Source: Roseicella aerolata (GTDB lineage Bacteria > Pseudomonadota > Alphaproteobacteria > Acetobacterales > Acetobacteraceae). Taken from it: a stretch of DNA of 64,000 nucleotides. The position numbers and the translations under genes were made by a program. The DNA is taken from the NCBI RefSeq assembly GCF_020523605.1, contig NZ_JAJAQI010000015.1, forward strand, positions 57,904 to 121,903. Direction: 5' to 3'. Below the pieces are notes generated by a model, which worked only from the letters and a program-made list of their open reading frames with translations, was not told the DNA's origin and made no database searches. The stretch's first letter is position 1. Each line of letters starts with the position of its first letter. This document shows, piece after piece, positions 38,092 to 46,474 of this stretch.

Positions 38092-38823
38092 ATGCCGCAA
38101 CCCTCCACCCGGCCCCCCTCCCCTTCTGCCGTCGCCGCCCCGCTGCCCGCGGAGCTGCCCCTGCCCGGCAAGGACCCCTTCGACATCGACCTGGTCTTCC
38201 GCCTGCTGCGCGGCGCGACCGCGGGCCTGCCCCGGGCGGCGATGTTCGCGCTGCGCGACGAGGGCCATGCCTCGCCCTTCGAGCAGCTGGTGGCCGCCCT
38301 GATCTCCGCCCGGACGCGGGACGAGACCACCATCCCGGTCTGCCGCCGCCTCTTTGCCCGCGCCCGGACGCCGGACGCCATGGCCGCGCTGCCGGAGGCG
38401 GAGCTGGTCGGGCTGCTGGAGGGCGCGACCTTCCCGGAGCCGAAGGCGCGGGACATCCTCGCCCTCTCCCGCCGGATCGCCGAGGCCGGGGCGGTGCCGG
38501 ACACGATGGAGGGGCTGCAGGCGCTGCGCGGCGTCGGGCCGAAGATCGCGGCGCTGACGCTCGGCGTCGGCTTCGGGACGCCGGCGATCTCGGTCGACAT
38601 CCATGTCCACCGCATTGCCAACCGCTGGGGCTATGTGGCGACAGGCACGCCGGAACGGACCATGCAGGCGCTGCTGGCCCGGCTGCCGGAGCGCTACTGG
38701 ATCGAGATCAACGAGCAGCTGGTGCCCTTCGGGAAATTCGTCTGCACCGGCGAAAAGCCGCGCTGCTCCGGCTGCGCCCTGCTGCGGCAATGCCGGCAGG
38801 TCGGCGTCACGGCGCATCGCTGA
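38092..38823 (+). CDS. nth: Endonuclease III-family DNA glycosylase
   Basis: Base-excision glycosylase/AP lyase of 243 residues. The helix-hairpin-helix is LRGVGPKIAAL with catalytic Lys151, the catalytic Asp169 is in SVDIHVHR, and the [4Fe-4S] cluster is Cys218-x6-Cys225-x2-Cys228-x5-Cys234. The first 25 residues are a Pro/Ser-rich extension. Pro-Lys in GVGPK replaces the usual Arg-Lys. It is followed after about 80 nt by a dioxygenase gene and is probably monocistronic. Confidence 0.93.
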   Translation: MPQPSTRPPSPSAVAAPLPAELPLPGKDPFDIDLVFRLLRGATAGLPRAAMFALRDEGHASPFEQLVAALISARTRDETTIPVCRRLFARARTPDAMAALPEAELVGLLEGATFPEPKARDILALSRRIAEAGAVPDTMEGLQALRGVGPKIAALTLGVGFGTPAISVDIHVHRIANRWGYVATGTPERTMQALLARLPERYWIEINEQLVPFGKFVCTGEKPRCSGCALLRQCRQVGVTAHR

Positions 38824-38904
38824 GATGGCCGGCGGCGGCGCCCGGCGTTAAGCTCGGCGGCCTGAGAAGGGGCCGGAGGCCCCCCGGAGGAGGAAACCCT
38901 GCCC

Positions 38905-39792
38905 ATGCCGCTTGCCATCCGCCCCGCCAATCCGGCGCGCCCCGATTTCGTCGGCGAGGTCTCCGGCGTCGACCTTCGCAACATCATCACCCCGGCCGAG
39001 GCCGCGGCGATCGAGGAGGGGATGGACACCTACGGCGTCCTCGTCTTCCGCGGCCAGGAGATCGACGACGCGCAGCAGGTCGCCTTCAGCCGGAATTTCG
39101 GCCCGCTGGAACTGGCGACGGGCGACATCGTGCAGGGCGAGCAGCGGCGGCTGTCCATGGAGGTGAACGACATCTCCAACCTGCACCGCGACGGCACGGT
39201 GATGGCGCGGGACGACCGCAAGCGGCTGTTCAGCCTCGGCAACATGCTCTGGCACAGCGACAGCAGCTTCAAGGCGACGCCGGCGAAGTATTCCCTGCTT
39301 TCGGCCCGCGTCATCCCCGGGGCAGGCGGCAACACGGAATTCGCCGATATGCGCCGGGCCTGGGACACGCTCGATCAGGAGACCAGGGCATTGGTGCGCG
39401 ACCTGGTCTGCGAACACAGCCAGATCTACTCGCGCGGCGTGCTGGGCTTCACCGACTTCACCAAGGAGGAGCGGGCGAAATGGGCGCCGGTGCCGCAGCG
39501 CCTGGTGCGCCGGCACCCGCGGACCGGGCGGCTCTCGCTCTTTCTCTCCTCCCATGCCGGGGCCATCCAGGGCTGGCCGGTGCCGGAAGCGCGGGCGCTG
39601 CTGCGCGACCTGACGGAGAACGCGACGCAGCGCGAGAATGTTCACGCCCATGTCTGGCAGCCGCATGACCTGGTGATGTGGGACAACCGCGTCACCATGC
39701 ACCGCGCCCGGCGCTATGACGCGGCGCAGGTGCGCGACCTGCACCGCACGACGGTGGCGGATGTGGCGCCGACGCTGGAACAGGCGGCCTAG
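38905..39792 (+). CDS. TauD/TfdA-family 2-oxoglutarate dioxygenase, copy 1
   Basis: Fe(II)/2-oxoglutarate oxygenase of 295 residues. The metal ligands are His117 and Asp119 (WHSDSSF) and His266 (MHRARRYD), with Arg270 nearby as the likely 2-oxoglutarate-binding residue. The sequence (VSGVDLRNIITPAE, SSHAGAIQGWP) is closest to the TfdA-like branch, so an aryloxy or carboxylic acid substrate is as likely as a sulfonate. A GGAGGA lies about 12 nt before the ATG. A paralogue lies at 48901-49797. Its TAG stop is the first triplet of the longest A/B repeat array. Confidence 0.9.
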   Translation: MPLAIRPANPARPDFVGEVSGVDLRNIITPAEAAAIEEGMDTYGVLVFRGQEIDDAQQVAFSRNFGPLELATGDIVQGEQRRLSMEVNDISNLHRDGTVMARDDRKRLFSLGNMLWHSDSSFKATPAKYSLLSARVIPGAGGNTEFADMRRAWDTLDQETRALVRDLVCEHSQIYSRGVLGFTDFTKEERAKWAPVPQRLVRRHPRTGRLSLFLSSHAGAIQGWPVPEARALLRDLTENATQRENVHAHVWQPHDLVMWDNRVTMHRARRYDAAQVRDLHRTTVADVAPTLEQAA

Positions 39793-40090
39793 AGCAGATC
39801 GCGGAGGGGCGTGAACGCCCCGCAGCGTGAATCTGCTCTACAAACAGCGATCTACAGCGGATTGCGTTCAGTTTCGAACGCAATCCGCTGTAGAGCGGAA
39901 CGCGGACGGGCGTGAACGTCCGGGAGCGTGACCCTGCTCGAACGGCAAGGAGCACCAGCGGATGGGCGTTCAGGCATGAACGCAACCCGCTGTAGCGCAG
40001 ACCGCGCCCGGGCGTGAACGTCCGCGCGCGAGACTCCGCCCTGCAGACAATGGCTTGCAGCGGATCGCCACCCGGGTGGCGTGATGCCAT
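39790..40090 (+). repeat. A/B repeat array, locus 4 (A-B-A-B-A plus degenerate B)
   Basis: Units are A 39790-39840, B 39852-39893, A' 39891-39940, B' 39953-39995 and A'' 39993 to about 40043, followed by a decayed B around 40056-40085. The spacing of successive A starts is 101 and 102 nt. The first B is a perfect palindrome with 18-nt arms (CTACAGCGGATTGCGTTC) and a 6-nt loop. The first A has outer arms TAGAGCAGAT/ATCTGCTCTA and an inner GGGGCGTGAACGCCCC hairpin. This is the best place to derive a consensus. Confidence 0.92.
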
Positions 40091-40199
40091 CGCCCGAACA
40101 CCGCCAGACGAGAGACCGGCCTGTCGGGGCTCCCCGCAGCGCCGCCGCGCTGGTGCCCAGCGCAGCGACGAGGCCGGGGCAACGGCCTTGTACCATTGG

Positions 40200-40440
40200 C
40201 GTATATCATTCAGCTTCGAATTCAGTAAATTCTTACCCAACCCAAACCCAACAAAGTAAATCCTGTAAATACGCCATTACTCGTCATAAATGCTATTCTG
40301 GAATTTTTGAGCAACGGCAATGTCGCCCCTCCACTTGCACCAAATTAAATTTTTCATTCTCTGAAACCAGACCGCTGCACCCGGCCAGAGCAGCCTAGGC
40401 ATTTGCGAAGCGTTAAAACATCTAACAAATGATATATGCC
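40200..40440. other. A/T-rich island between convergent genes
   Basis: I count about 42% G+C over these 240 nt (35-38% in the first half), against about 70% around it. It lies between the repeat array and the 3' end of gpsA, so neither flank needs a promoter here. Short frames read through it but none has a ribosome-binding site or recognisable product. From 40440 to 40631 the sequence returns to high GC with no gene. It is probably a fragment of foreign DNA. Confidence 0.6.
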
Positions 40441-40631
40441 CGTGCCCGGGAGGCCCGCCCGATCTGACGTGAGCGCGAGGCGCGACAGCTCGCCAGATGG
40501 TGGGCCGGACAGGGCGGCGCAGCGCGGCGCGACGGGCGCCGGCCACGGATCACGGCCGGACCGCAAGGCGGATCCGCAGCAGGAACCGGCGCTCAAGGGC
40601 AGGGCCGCGCGCCGCCGTGGCGCGGCCGTCG

Positions 40632-41612
40632 CTACTCGTCCCGCCGCGGCCGGGAGAGCAGGCGGCCCATGGCCTCCGGCACCGTCAGGTGGCCCGCCAG
40701 CAGGTCGGCCACGGCCTGGCAGATCGGCAGTTCGACGCCGCATCGCCGGGCGCGGGCGGTGATCGCCGGGGCGGTCGCCACCCCTTCCGTCACCCCCACG
40801 CGCTCCGCCAGCACCTCGGCCAGGGTCCGCCCCTGGCCGAGCGCCAAGCCGAGCGAGAAATTGCGGCTGCCCGGGCCCGTCGCGGTCAGCAGCAGGTCGC
40901 CGAGGCCGGAGAGCCCGGCCGCCGTCTCCGCCCGGCCGCCGAGCGCGACCGCGAGGCGGGAGAGTTCCGCGACGCCGCGCGTGACCAGCGCCGCGCGGGC
41001 ATTCTCGCCCAGGCCGGCGCCGATCACGACGCCGGCGGCGATGGCGATGACATTCTTGGCGGCGCCGCCCACCTGCACGCCCACCGGGTCGTCGCTGCCA
41101 TAGAGGCGGAAGGCAGGCGTCGCCAGCAGGTCACCCACCTGTCCCCGCAGGGCCTGGTCATGGCTGGCGACGACCGCCGCGGCGGGCAGGCCGGCCGCGA
41201 CCTCCCGCGCGAAGTTCGGGCCGGAGAGGACGGCAGTGGCATGGCCGGGCCGCAGCGCCGCGATGATCTCGAGCGGCAGGAGGAGCGTGCCCAGCTCGAC
41301 GCCCTTGGCGACGGTGACGAGGGGCGGCGCGGCCGCCGGCAGTCCCGCGAGGAAGGCGCGGATATGCTGCACCGGAACGGCGAGGATGGCGAGTTCGGCG
41401 CCCTGCACCGCCGCGGCCAGGTCGGCGGTGGCGGAGACTCCATCAGGCAGGGCGATGCCGGGGAGGTAGCGGGCATTCTCGCGCGCCGCCGCCATGGCTG
41501 CCACGCGCGCCGGGTCGCGCGCCCAGAGCGTCACCGCCTGCCCCGCCCGCCCTGCCTGCAGGGCGAGGGCGGTGCCCCAGGCGCCGGCCCCGAGGACGGC
41601 GAGCTTCGGCAT
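40632..41612 (-). CDS. gpsA: Glycerol-3-phosphate dehydrogenase [NAD(P)+]
   Basis: Makes sn-glycerol 3-phosphate from dihydroxyacetone phosphate for phospholipid synthesis. The 326-residue protein has the NAD loop VLGAGAWGTALA at its start, the motif SGPNFAREV, the catalytic Lys region GGAAKNVIAIAAG and the C-terminal substrate segment GPGSRNFSLG. The start MPKLAVLGAG is preceded by AGGGGGA. It lies 5 nt downstream of rlmJ and may be co-transcribed with it. Confidence 0.95.
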   Translation of the reverse strand: MPKLAVLGAGAWGTALALQAGRAGQAVTLWARDPARVAAMAAARENARYLPGIALPDGVSATADLAAAVQGAELAILAVPVQHIRAFLAGLPAAAPPLVTVAKGVELGTLLLPLEIIAALRPGHATAVLSGPNFAREVAAGLPAAAVVASHDQALRGQVGDLLATPAFRLYGSDDPVGVQVGGAAKNVIAIAAGVVIGAGLGENARAALVTRGVAELSRLAVALGGRAETAAGLSGLGDLLLTATGPGSRNFSLGLALGQGRTLAEVLAERVGVTEGVATAPAITARARRCGVELPICQAVADLLAGHLTVPEAMGRLLSRPRRDE

Positions 41613-41617
41613 TCCCC

Positions 41618-42445
41618 CTATTCCTCCGCGATGCGGGTCATGGCCCAGCCCTGGCCGGGCTCGCCCTCCCCCAGCCGCTCCAGCAGCGCGGCGAGGATGG
41701 CGGCGCCTTCCTCCTCGAATTTCCAGGGTGGGTTGGCGACCAGCAGGCCGCAGCCGTTCAGGCGCTGCGGGTCGGTCGGCTCGCGCAGCCAGAGCTCGGC
41801 GGCGACCAGGTCGCGCACCCCGCTCTCCTTCAGCCCGGCGTGGAAGGCGCGGACCGGGGCGCGGTGCTTGATGGGATACCAGCAGGCCTGGATGCCGGCG
41901 CGGAAGCGGTGGCCGACCAGGGCGATGCCCTGGGCCATGCGGTCGAACTCCCCTTCCTGCTCGAAGGGCGGGTCCACCAGCACCAGGCCGCGCTTCTCCG
42001 GGAAGGGGGTGAGGGCCTTCAGCGCCTCGTAGCCGTCGCGGTGGTGGATGGCGACCTGCCGGTCGCCGCGGAAGCGGGCGCGGAGGGTGGCGTGGTCCTC
42101 CGGGTGCAGTTCGCAGGCGAGGAGCTGGTCCTGCGGCCGCAGCAGGGCGCGGATCAGGGCGGGAGAGCCCGGGTATTGCGCCGGCGCCCCGGCGGCGCGG
42201 ACCAGGCCGACATAATCGGCGAGCGGCCCACCGCTGGTGTCGAGCAGCCGGCCGATGCCCTTCCTCCACTCCCCGGTGCGCTCCGCCTCGCTGCCGCCGA
42301 GATCGTAGCTGCCGATGCCGGCATGGGTGTCGAGCACCCGGAAGGGCTTTTCCTTGGCCGCGAGGGCACGCAGCAGCCAGACCAGCAGCGCGTGCTTCAT
42401 GCAATCGGCGAAATTGCCGGCGTGGAAGGCGTGGCGGTAGTTCAT
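41618..42445 (-). CDS. rlmJ: 23S rRNA (adenine-2030-N6)-methyltransferase
   Basis: A 275-residue SAM-dependent methyltransferase with the unmistakable RlmJ N-terminus MNYRHAFHAGNFADCMKHA. It also has VLDTHAGIGSYDL (SAM loop) and the catalytic VDPPFEQEGEF (DPPF/Y motif of N6-adenine methyltransferases). It methylates A2030 of 23S rRNA. Length is normal. It is followed by gpsA with a 5-nt gap and separated from the upstream SDR gene by two strong hairpins. Confidence 0.94.
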   Translation of the reverse strand: MNYRHAFHAGNFADCMKHALLVWLLRALAAKEKPFRVLDTHAGIGSYDLGGSEAERTGEWRKGIGRLLDTSGGPLADYVGLVRAAGAPAQYPGSPALIRALLRPQDQLLACELHPEDHATLRARFRGDRQVAIHHRDGYEALKALTPFPEKRGLVLVDPPFEQEGEFDRMAQGIALVGHRFRAGIQACWYPIKHRAPVRAFHAGLKESGVRDLVAAELWLREPTDPQRLNGCGLLVANPPWKFEEEGAAILAALLERLGEGEPGQGWAMTRIAEE

Positions 42446-42468
42446 GGTCTTGCCAACTCAGGCCGGGT

Positions 42469-42526
42469 CCAGGGGTCGCCTGACCCCTGGTGGGGGAGGT
42501 GCGGAGGGGGCAAAGCCCCCCTCCGC
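42469..42526 (-). terminator. Two consecutive GC hairpins between SDR and rlmJ
   Basis: CCAGGGGTC (42469-42477) pairs with GACCCCTGG (42482-42490) around a 4-nt loop. GCGGAGGGGG (42501-42510) pairs with CCCCCTCCGC (to 42526). The second ends on the SDR stop codon. There is no U tract, so intrinsic termination is uncertain; mRNA stabilisation is equally possible. Confidence 0.45.
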
Positions 42527-43236
42527 TATGTGCGGCGAACGACCTCGCCGTTACGGCTTTCCGCGGGCAGGCAGAGCGCAGCGACCTGCGGCGCCACCTC
42601 GGCGGGTTGCGGCAGGGTCGCCGGGTCCTCGCCCGGCATGGCCATGGCGCGCAGCTTGGTGGCGACGGCGCCGGGGTCGAAGAGGTTCACCCGGAGCTTC
42701 GTGTTCGCCACCTCGGCCGCCCAGGCTTTCGCCAGGTGTTCCTGCCCGGCCTTGCCGAAACCGTAGAGGCCCCAATAGGCGCGCGGCTCCGCCACCAGCC
42801 CGTCGGTCAGGATGACGGCGCGGCCGGCGGGGGCGGCGCGCAGCGGCGGGTCGCAGGTGCGGATCAGCCGCCAGCAGGCGGAGAGGTTCACCGCCACGGC
42901 TTCCTGCCAGTCCCGCGGCATGATGTGCGCGATGGGGGTGAGCTTCGCCAGCACGCCCGCGGCATGCACCAGGATGTCCAGCCGCCCGAAGCGCTGGGCG
43001 ATGGAGGGCCCGACCATGTCGAGCTTCTCGCCATCCTTCGCCAGGTCGAGCGGGAAGAGGGTCGCCTGGCCGCCCGCGGCGCGGATGGCGTCGTCGACCT
43101 CCTCCAGCGCGCCCTGGGTGCGGGCGGTCAGCACGCAATGCGCGCCGAGCTTCGCCAGTTCGATCGCGGTCGCGGCGCCGAGGCCGCGGGAGGCGCCCGT
43201 CACGAGCGCCACCGATCCTTCGAGCGGCTTCGGCAT
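42526..43236 (-). CDS. Short-chain dehydrogenase/reductase
   Basis: A 236-residue SDR with the cofactor motif TGASRGLG (13-20), the structural segment LVHAAG and the catalytic Tyr157/Lys161 (YGFGK). The usual catalytic Ser about 13 residues earlier falls in ILTDGLVAEP, where Thr143/Asp144 stand instead, so classical activity may be altered. Its ATG overlaps the purF stop codon (TGATG), indicating translational coupling. An SDR in this place is common in related genomes as far as I recall, but its substrate is unknown. Confidence 0.85.
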   Translation of the reverse strand: MPKPLEGSVALVTGASRGLGAATAIELAKLGAHCVLTARTQGALEEVDDAIRAAGGQATLFPLDLAKDGEKLDMVGPSIAQRFGRLDILVHAAGVLAKLTPIAHIMPRDWQEAVAVNLSACWRLIRTCDPPLRAAPAGRAVILTDGLVAEPRAYWGLYGFGKAGQEHLAKAWAAEVANTKLRVNLFDPGAVATKLRAMAMPGEDPATLPQPAEVAPQVAALCLPAESRNGEVVRRT

Positions 43237-44717
43237 CAGCCCGCCTGCAGCAGCGAGAGCTGCCGGTCGTTGTTGTCCTGCGCGTCGGTCAGCGGGATGC
43301 CGTAGTCGCCGGTGAAGCAGGCATCGCAATAGGCCGGCTTCTTGGGATCGCGGCCCGGCTTGCCGAGCGCGCGGTAGAGGCCGTCGAGCGAGATGAAGGC
43401 GAGGCTGTCCACGCCGATGATCTGCGCCATCTCCTGCAGATCGTGCCTGGCGGCCAGCAGCTTGCCGCGTTCCGGCGTGTCGATGCCGTAGTAGCAGCTA
43501 TGGGTGGTGGGGGGGGAGGAGATGCGCATATGCACCTCCGTCGCGCCGGCCTGGCGGACCATCTCGACGATCTTGCGGCTGGTGGTGCCGCGGACGATGG
43601 AATCGTCCACCAGGATCACCCGCTTGCCTTCCAGCATCGGCCGGTTGGCGCTGTGCTTCAGCTTCACGCCGAGATGGCGGATCTGGTCGGTCGGCTCGAT
43701 GAAGGTGCGGCCGACATAGTGGTTGCGGATGATGCCGAGCTCGAAGGGGATGCCGCTTTCCATGGAATAGCCCATGGCCGCCGGCACGCCGCTGTCCGGC
43801 ACGGGCACCACCACATCGGCCGCCACGCCGCTCTCGCGCGCCAGCTCCGCGCCGATCTTCTTGCGGGTGTCGTAGACCGGCGTGCCTTCCACGATCGAGT
43901 CGGGCCGGGCGAAGTAGATGTACTCGAAGATGCAGAAGCGGTCCGGCTGCTTGCCGAAGGGCTTGATGCTGTGCACGCCCTTGTCGTCGATGACGATGAT
44001 CTCGCCGGCATCGATGTCCCGCACGAATTCGGCGCCGACGATGTCGAGGGCGCAGGTCTCGGAGGACAGCACCCAGGAGGGGGGCGCGCCCCCCTCCCCG
44101 CCCATGCGGCCGAGCACCAGCGGCCGGACGCCGAGCGGGTCCCGCGCGCCGATCAGCGCGCCGTTGTGCAGCGCCACCAGGCTGTAGGCGCCCTGGACCT
44201 GGCGCAGCGCGTCGATCAGCCGGTCCACCACGGTCGAGTAGAGGCTGATGGCGATGAGGTGGATGAAGACCTCGGAATCGGTCGTGCTCTGGAACAGGCA
44301 GCCGCGCCCGACCAGGCTGCGGCGGAGGCCAAGGGCGTTGGTGAGGTTGCCGTTATGCGCGACCGCGAAGCCGCCGAAGGCGAAATCGGCATAGAGCGGC
44401 TGGACGTTGCGCAGCGCCGTCTCGCCGGTGGTGGCGTAGCGGTTGTGGCCGACCGCGGCGCGGCCGCGAAGCTGGGCCATCACCTTGGCGTCGGAGAAGA
44501 TGTCCCCGACCAGGCCCTGGCCCTTATGGGCGTGGAAGATGCCACCCTCATCTAGGGCGACGATGCCGGCGGCCTCCTGCCCCCGGTGCTGCAGGGCATG
44601 CAGGCCGAGCGCGGTGAGGGCGGCGGCATCGGTGGCGTTCCAGACGCCGAAGACGCCGCATTCCTCGTGGAATTTGTCGTCTTCGGACTGCCACGGACGG
44701 GTGGACAGGTCGGTCAT
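43236..44717 (-). CDS. purF: Amidophosphoribosyltransferase
   Basis: First committed enzyme of purine synthesis (PRPP + Gln to phosphoribosylamine), 493 residues. The nucleophile is Cys20 (HEECGVFGVW), which implies a 19-residue propeptide. The glutaminase domain shows GHNRYATTG and FAVAHNGNLTN. The phosphoribosyltransferase motif is VILVDDSIVRGTTS. The start ATG has GAGG upstream; a GTG four codons earlier (44729) would overlap cvpA. It forms the classic cvpA-purF unit, extended by the SDR gene. Confidence 0.96.
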   Translation of the reverse strand: MTDLSTRPWQSEDDKFHEECGVFGVWNATDAAALTALGLHALQHRGQEAAGIVALDEGGIFHAHKGQGLVGDIFSDAKVMAQLRGRAAVGHNRYATTGETALRNVQPLYADFAFGGFAVAHNGNLTNALGLRRSLVGRGCLFQSTTDSEVFIHLIAISLYSTVVDRLIDALRQVQGAYSLVALHNGALIGARDPLGVRPLVLGRMGGEGGAPPSWVLSSETCALDIVGAEFVRDIDAGEIIVIDDKGVHSIKPFGKQPDRFCIFEYIYFARPDSIVEGTPVYDTRKKIGAELARESGVAADVVVPVPDSGVPAAMGYSMESGIPFELGIIRNHYVGRTFIEPTDQIRHLGVKLKHSANRPMLEGKRVILVDDSIVRGTTSRKIVEMVRQAGATEVHMRISSPPTTHSCYYGIDTPERGKLLAARHDLQEMAQIIGVDSLAFISLDGLYRALGKPGRDPKKPAYCDACFTGDYGIPLTDAQDNNDRQLSLLQAG

Positions 44718-44725
44718 GGGGGTCC

Positions 44726-45286
44726 TCACGTCCGGTTGCGGGCCGGCGGTCGCAGCAATTCGTCATGCGTCGGCCCCGGGCGTGCCGGGGGCGCGGCGAC
44801 GCGGGGCCGGTATTCGGGGGGCAGTTGGGCCACCAGCCAGTGGGAACCGTCCACCACCAGGGGCAGCGTCCGCGCCTCGCGGACGGCCTCCGGCCAGCGA
44901 TCGGCCGCGGGCAGCACCATGCCACCCAGGATATAGGCGAGGATGACCAGAAACGCACCCCGCGCGACGCCGAAGACCAGGCCGAGGGCGCGGTCCGTGC
45001 CGCCCAGGACACTGTCCTGCACGCGGCGGGCCACGAAGCTGATCAGGATCTTGAGGACGACCAGGACGATGAGGAAGACGCCGCCGGCGGCCAGGGCATC
45101 GGCCAGCCAGGCGGGCTCCACGCTGCCCTCGAGCAAGGGCACCACGGCGGGGCGGAGGGCGAGCGCAAGGAAGGCGGCGCCGATCCAGGCGCCGACCCCG
45201 AGCACTTCCTGCACAAGCCCCCGCATGAAGGCGAGCAACGCCGAGACGGCGAGCACCGCCAGCACCACACCGTCGACCCAGGTCAT
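44726..45286 (-). CDS. cvpA: CvpA family membrane protein
   Basis: A 186-residue protein with four hydrophobic helices (MTWVDGVVLAVLAVSALLAF, VGAWIGAAFLALAL, GGVFLIVLVVLKILISF, FLVILAYILGG) and a hydrophilic C-terminus. The family signature GLVQEVLGVGAW and the DRALGLVFGVARG stretch are present. It is required for colicin V production in E. coli and linked to envelope stress. Its position just before purF is the usual one. Confidence 0.92.
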   Translation of the reverse strand: MTWVDGVVLAVLAVSALLAFMRGLVQEVLGVGAWIGAAFLALALRPAVVPLLEGSVEPAWLADALAAGGVFLIVLVVLKILISFVARRVQDSVLGGTDRALGLVFGVARGAFLVILAYILGGMVLPAADRWPEAVREARTLPLVVDGSHWLVAQLPPEYRPRVAAPPARPGPTHDELLRPPARNRT

Positions 45287-45404
45287 CGTGGCGGCGGTAT
45301 AGCGGCGGGGCGGTGGCGGTGTCCACGCAAGCGGCAGTCAGCGCAAGCGGGGCAGCGTCGCGGTGGGGAAGGGGCTGGGCGGGGGCGATCCCGGGCCGGC
45401 GCCC

Positions 45405-46406
45405 CTACCCCGCCCGCAGCCCGGCCCGCTCCGCCGCCGCCCGGGTCCAGGCGGTCTCCCGCACCAGGAAGGCGGCGAAGCCCGCCGGCGTCGCCTCCTC
45501 GGGAGAGGCCATCTCGCTGCCCATCTCCTCCAGCCGCTGCCGGTTGGCCGGATCGGCGACGGCGGCGGCCACCGCGGCGGAGAGCGCCGCCATGGCCTCC
45601 GGCGGCGTGCCGGCGACGGTCACAATCCCGACGAAGGCCGCGGCGCGGAAGCCCGGCATCCCGGCCTCCTCCAGGGTCGGCACCTCGGGCGCCACCTTCA
45701 GCCGCTGCGCCGAGCCGACGCCGAGGATGCGCACCACCCCTTCCCGGTGCAGCGGCAGGGCGGTGGAGATCTCGGTCATCGCCGCCTTGATGGTCCCGGC
45801 CACCAGGTCCGGCGTCATGGCGCCGCCGCTGCCATAGGGCACGTGCTGCAGGGCCGCGCCGGTCGCGGCGTTGAAGCTCTCGATCGCCAGGTGGGAGGTG
45901 CTGCCATTGCCGGAGGAGCCGGCGGTGATGCTGCCGGGCGCCGCCCTGGCCAGCGCGACCAGTTCCACGAGTGTCCGGACCGGGACGCTACGATGCACCG
46001 CCAGCACGGTCGGCGTGCGGACGAAGAGCCCGACCGGCGCGAAATCCCTGGCCGGGTCATAGGCCAGGTTGGCCTGGATGGTCGGGTTGACCGTCAGCGG
46101 CCCGTTCGAGCCGAGGAAGATGGTGGTGCCGTCCGGCTTCGCCCGGGCGAAGGCGGTCGCCGCGACATTGCCGGCGGCGCCGGCGCGGTTCTCCACCACC
46201 ACCGGCTGGCCCAGCATCTCGGACAGCTTCGGCGCCATGACGCGCGCGACCGTGTCGGAATTGCCGCCCGGGGCGAAGGGGACGATGAGGCGGACCGGCC
46301 GGTCCGGGAAGCCGCCCTGGGCGCGCAGGGCGCGGGGCGAGAGGAAGACGGGCGCGCCCCAGAGCGCGCCCAAGGGGGCCAGCACGGCCCGGCGACGGAT
46401 GGGCAT
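45405..46406 (-). CDS. Bug/TctC-family receptor, second copy
   Basis: A 333-residue periplasmic receptor with a Tat-like leader (MPIRRRAVLAPLGALWG), [35 protein letters not shown], the ligand loop GSSGNGSTSHLA and the segment [24 protein letters not shown] precedes the start. It is only distantly similar to the Bug receptor at 13647-14621. There is no membrane component nearby. It interrupts the cvpA-radA neighbourhood and is likely an accessory insertion. Confidence 0.9.
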   Translation of the reverse strand: MPIRRRAVLAPLGALWGAPVFLSPRALRAQGGFPDRPVRLIVPFAPGGNSDTVARVMAPKLSEMLGQPVVVENRAGAAGNVAATAFARAKPDGTTIFLGSNGPLTVNPTIQANLAYDPARDFAPVGLFVRTPTVLAVHRSVPVRTLVELVALARAAPGSITAGSSGNGSTSHLAIESFNAATGAALQHVPYGSGGAMTPDLVAGTIKAAMTEISTALPLHREGVVRILGVGSAQRLKVAPEVPTLEEAGMPGFRAAAFVGIVTVAGTPPEAMAALSAAVAAAVADPANRQRLEEMGSEMASPEEATPAGFAAFLVRETAWTRAAAERAGLRAG

Positions 46407-46474
46407 GGGCACTTCCTCCCTCCGGGCCTGAACGGCCTCGTTGCGGGGAAGGATGCGGCCCGCGCGCCGGCGGC

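Noticed and set aside
39790..40090. CRISPR array
   Set aside because: Regular 101-102 nt spacing looks array-like, but the units are palindromic hairpins with no unique spacers, and no cas genes are present.
39692..40240. Minus-strand frame of 182 codons across the repeat array
   Set aside because: It is translated from the repeats themselves (recurring SRTFTPVR-type peptides also appear at other repeat loci), has no family match and no ribosome-binding site.
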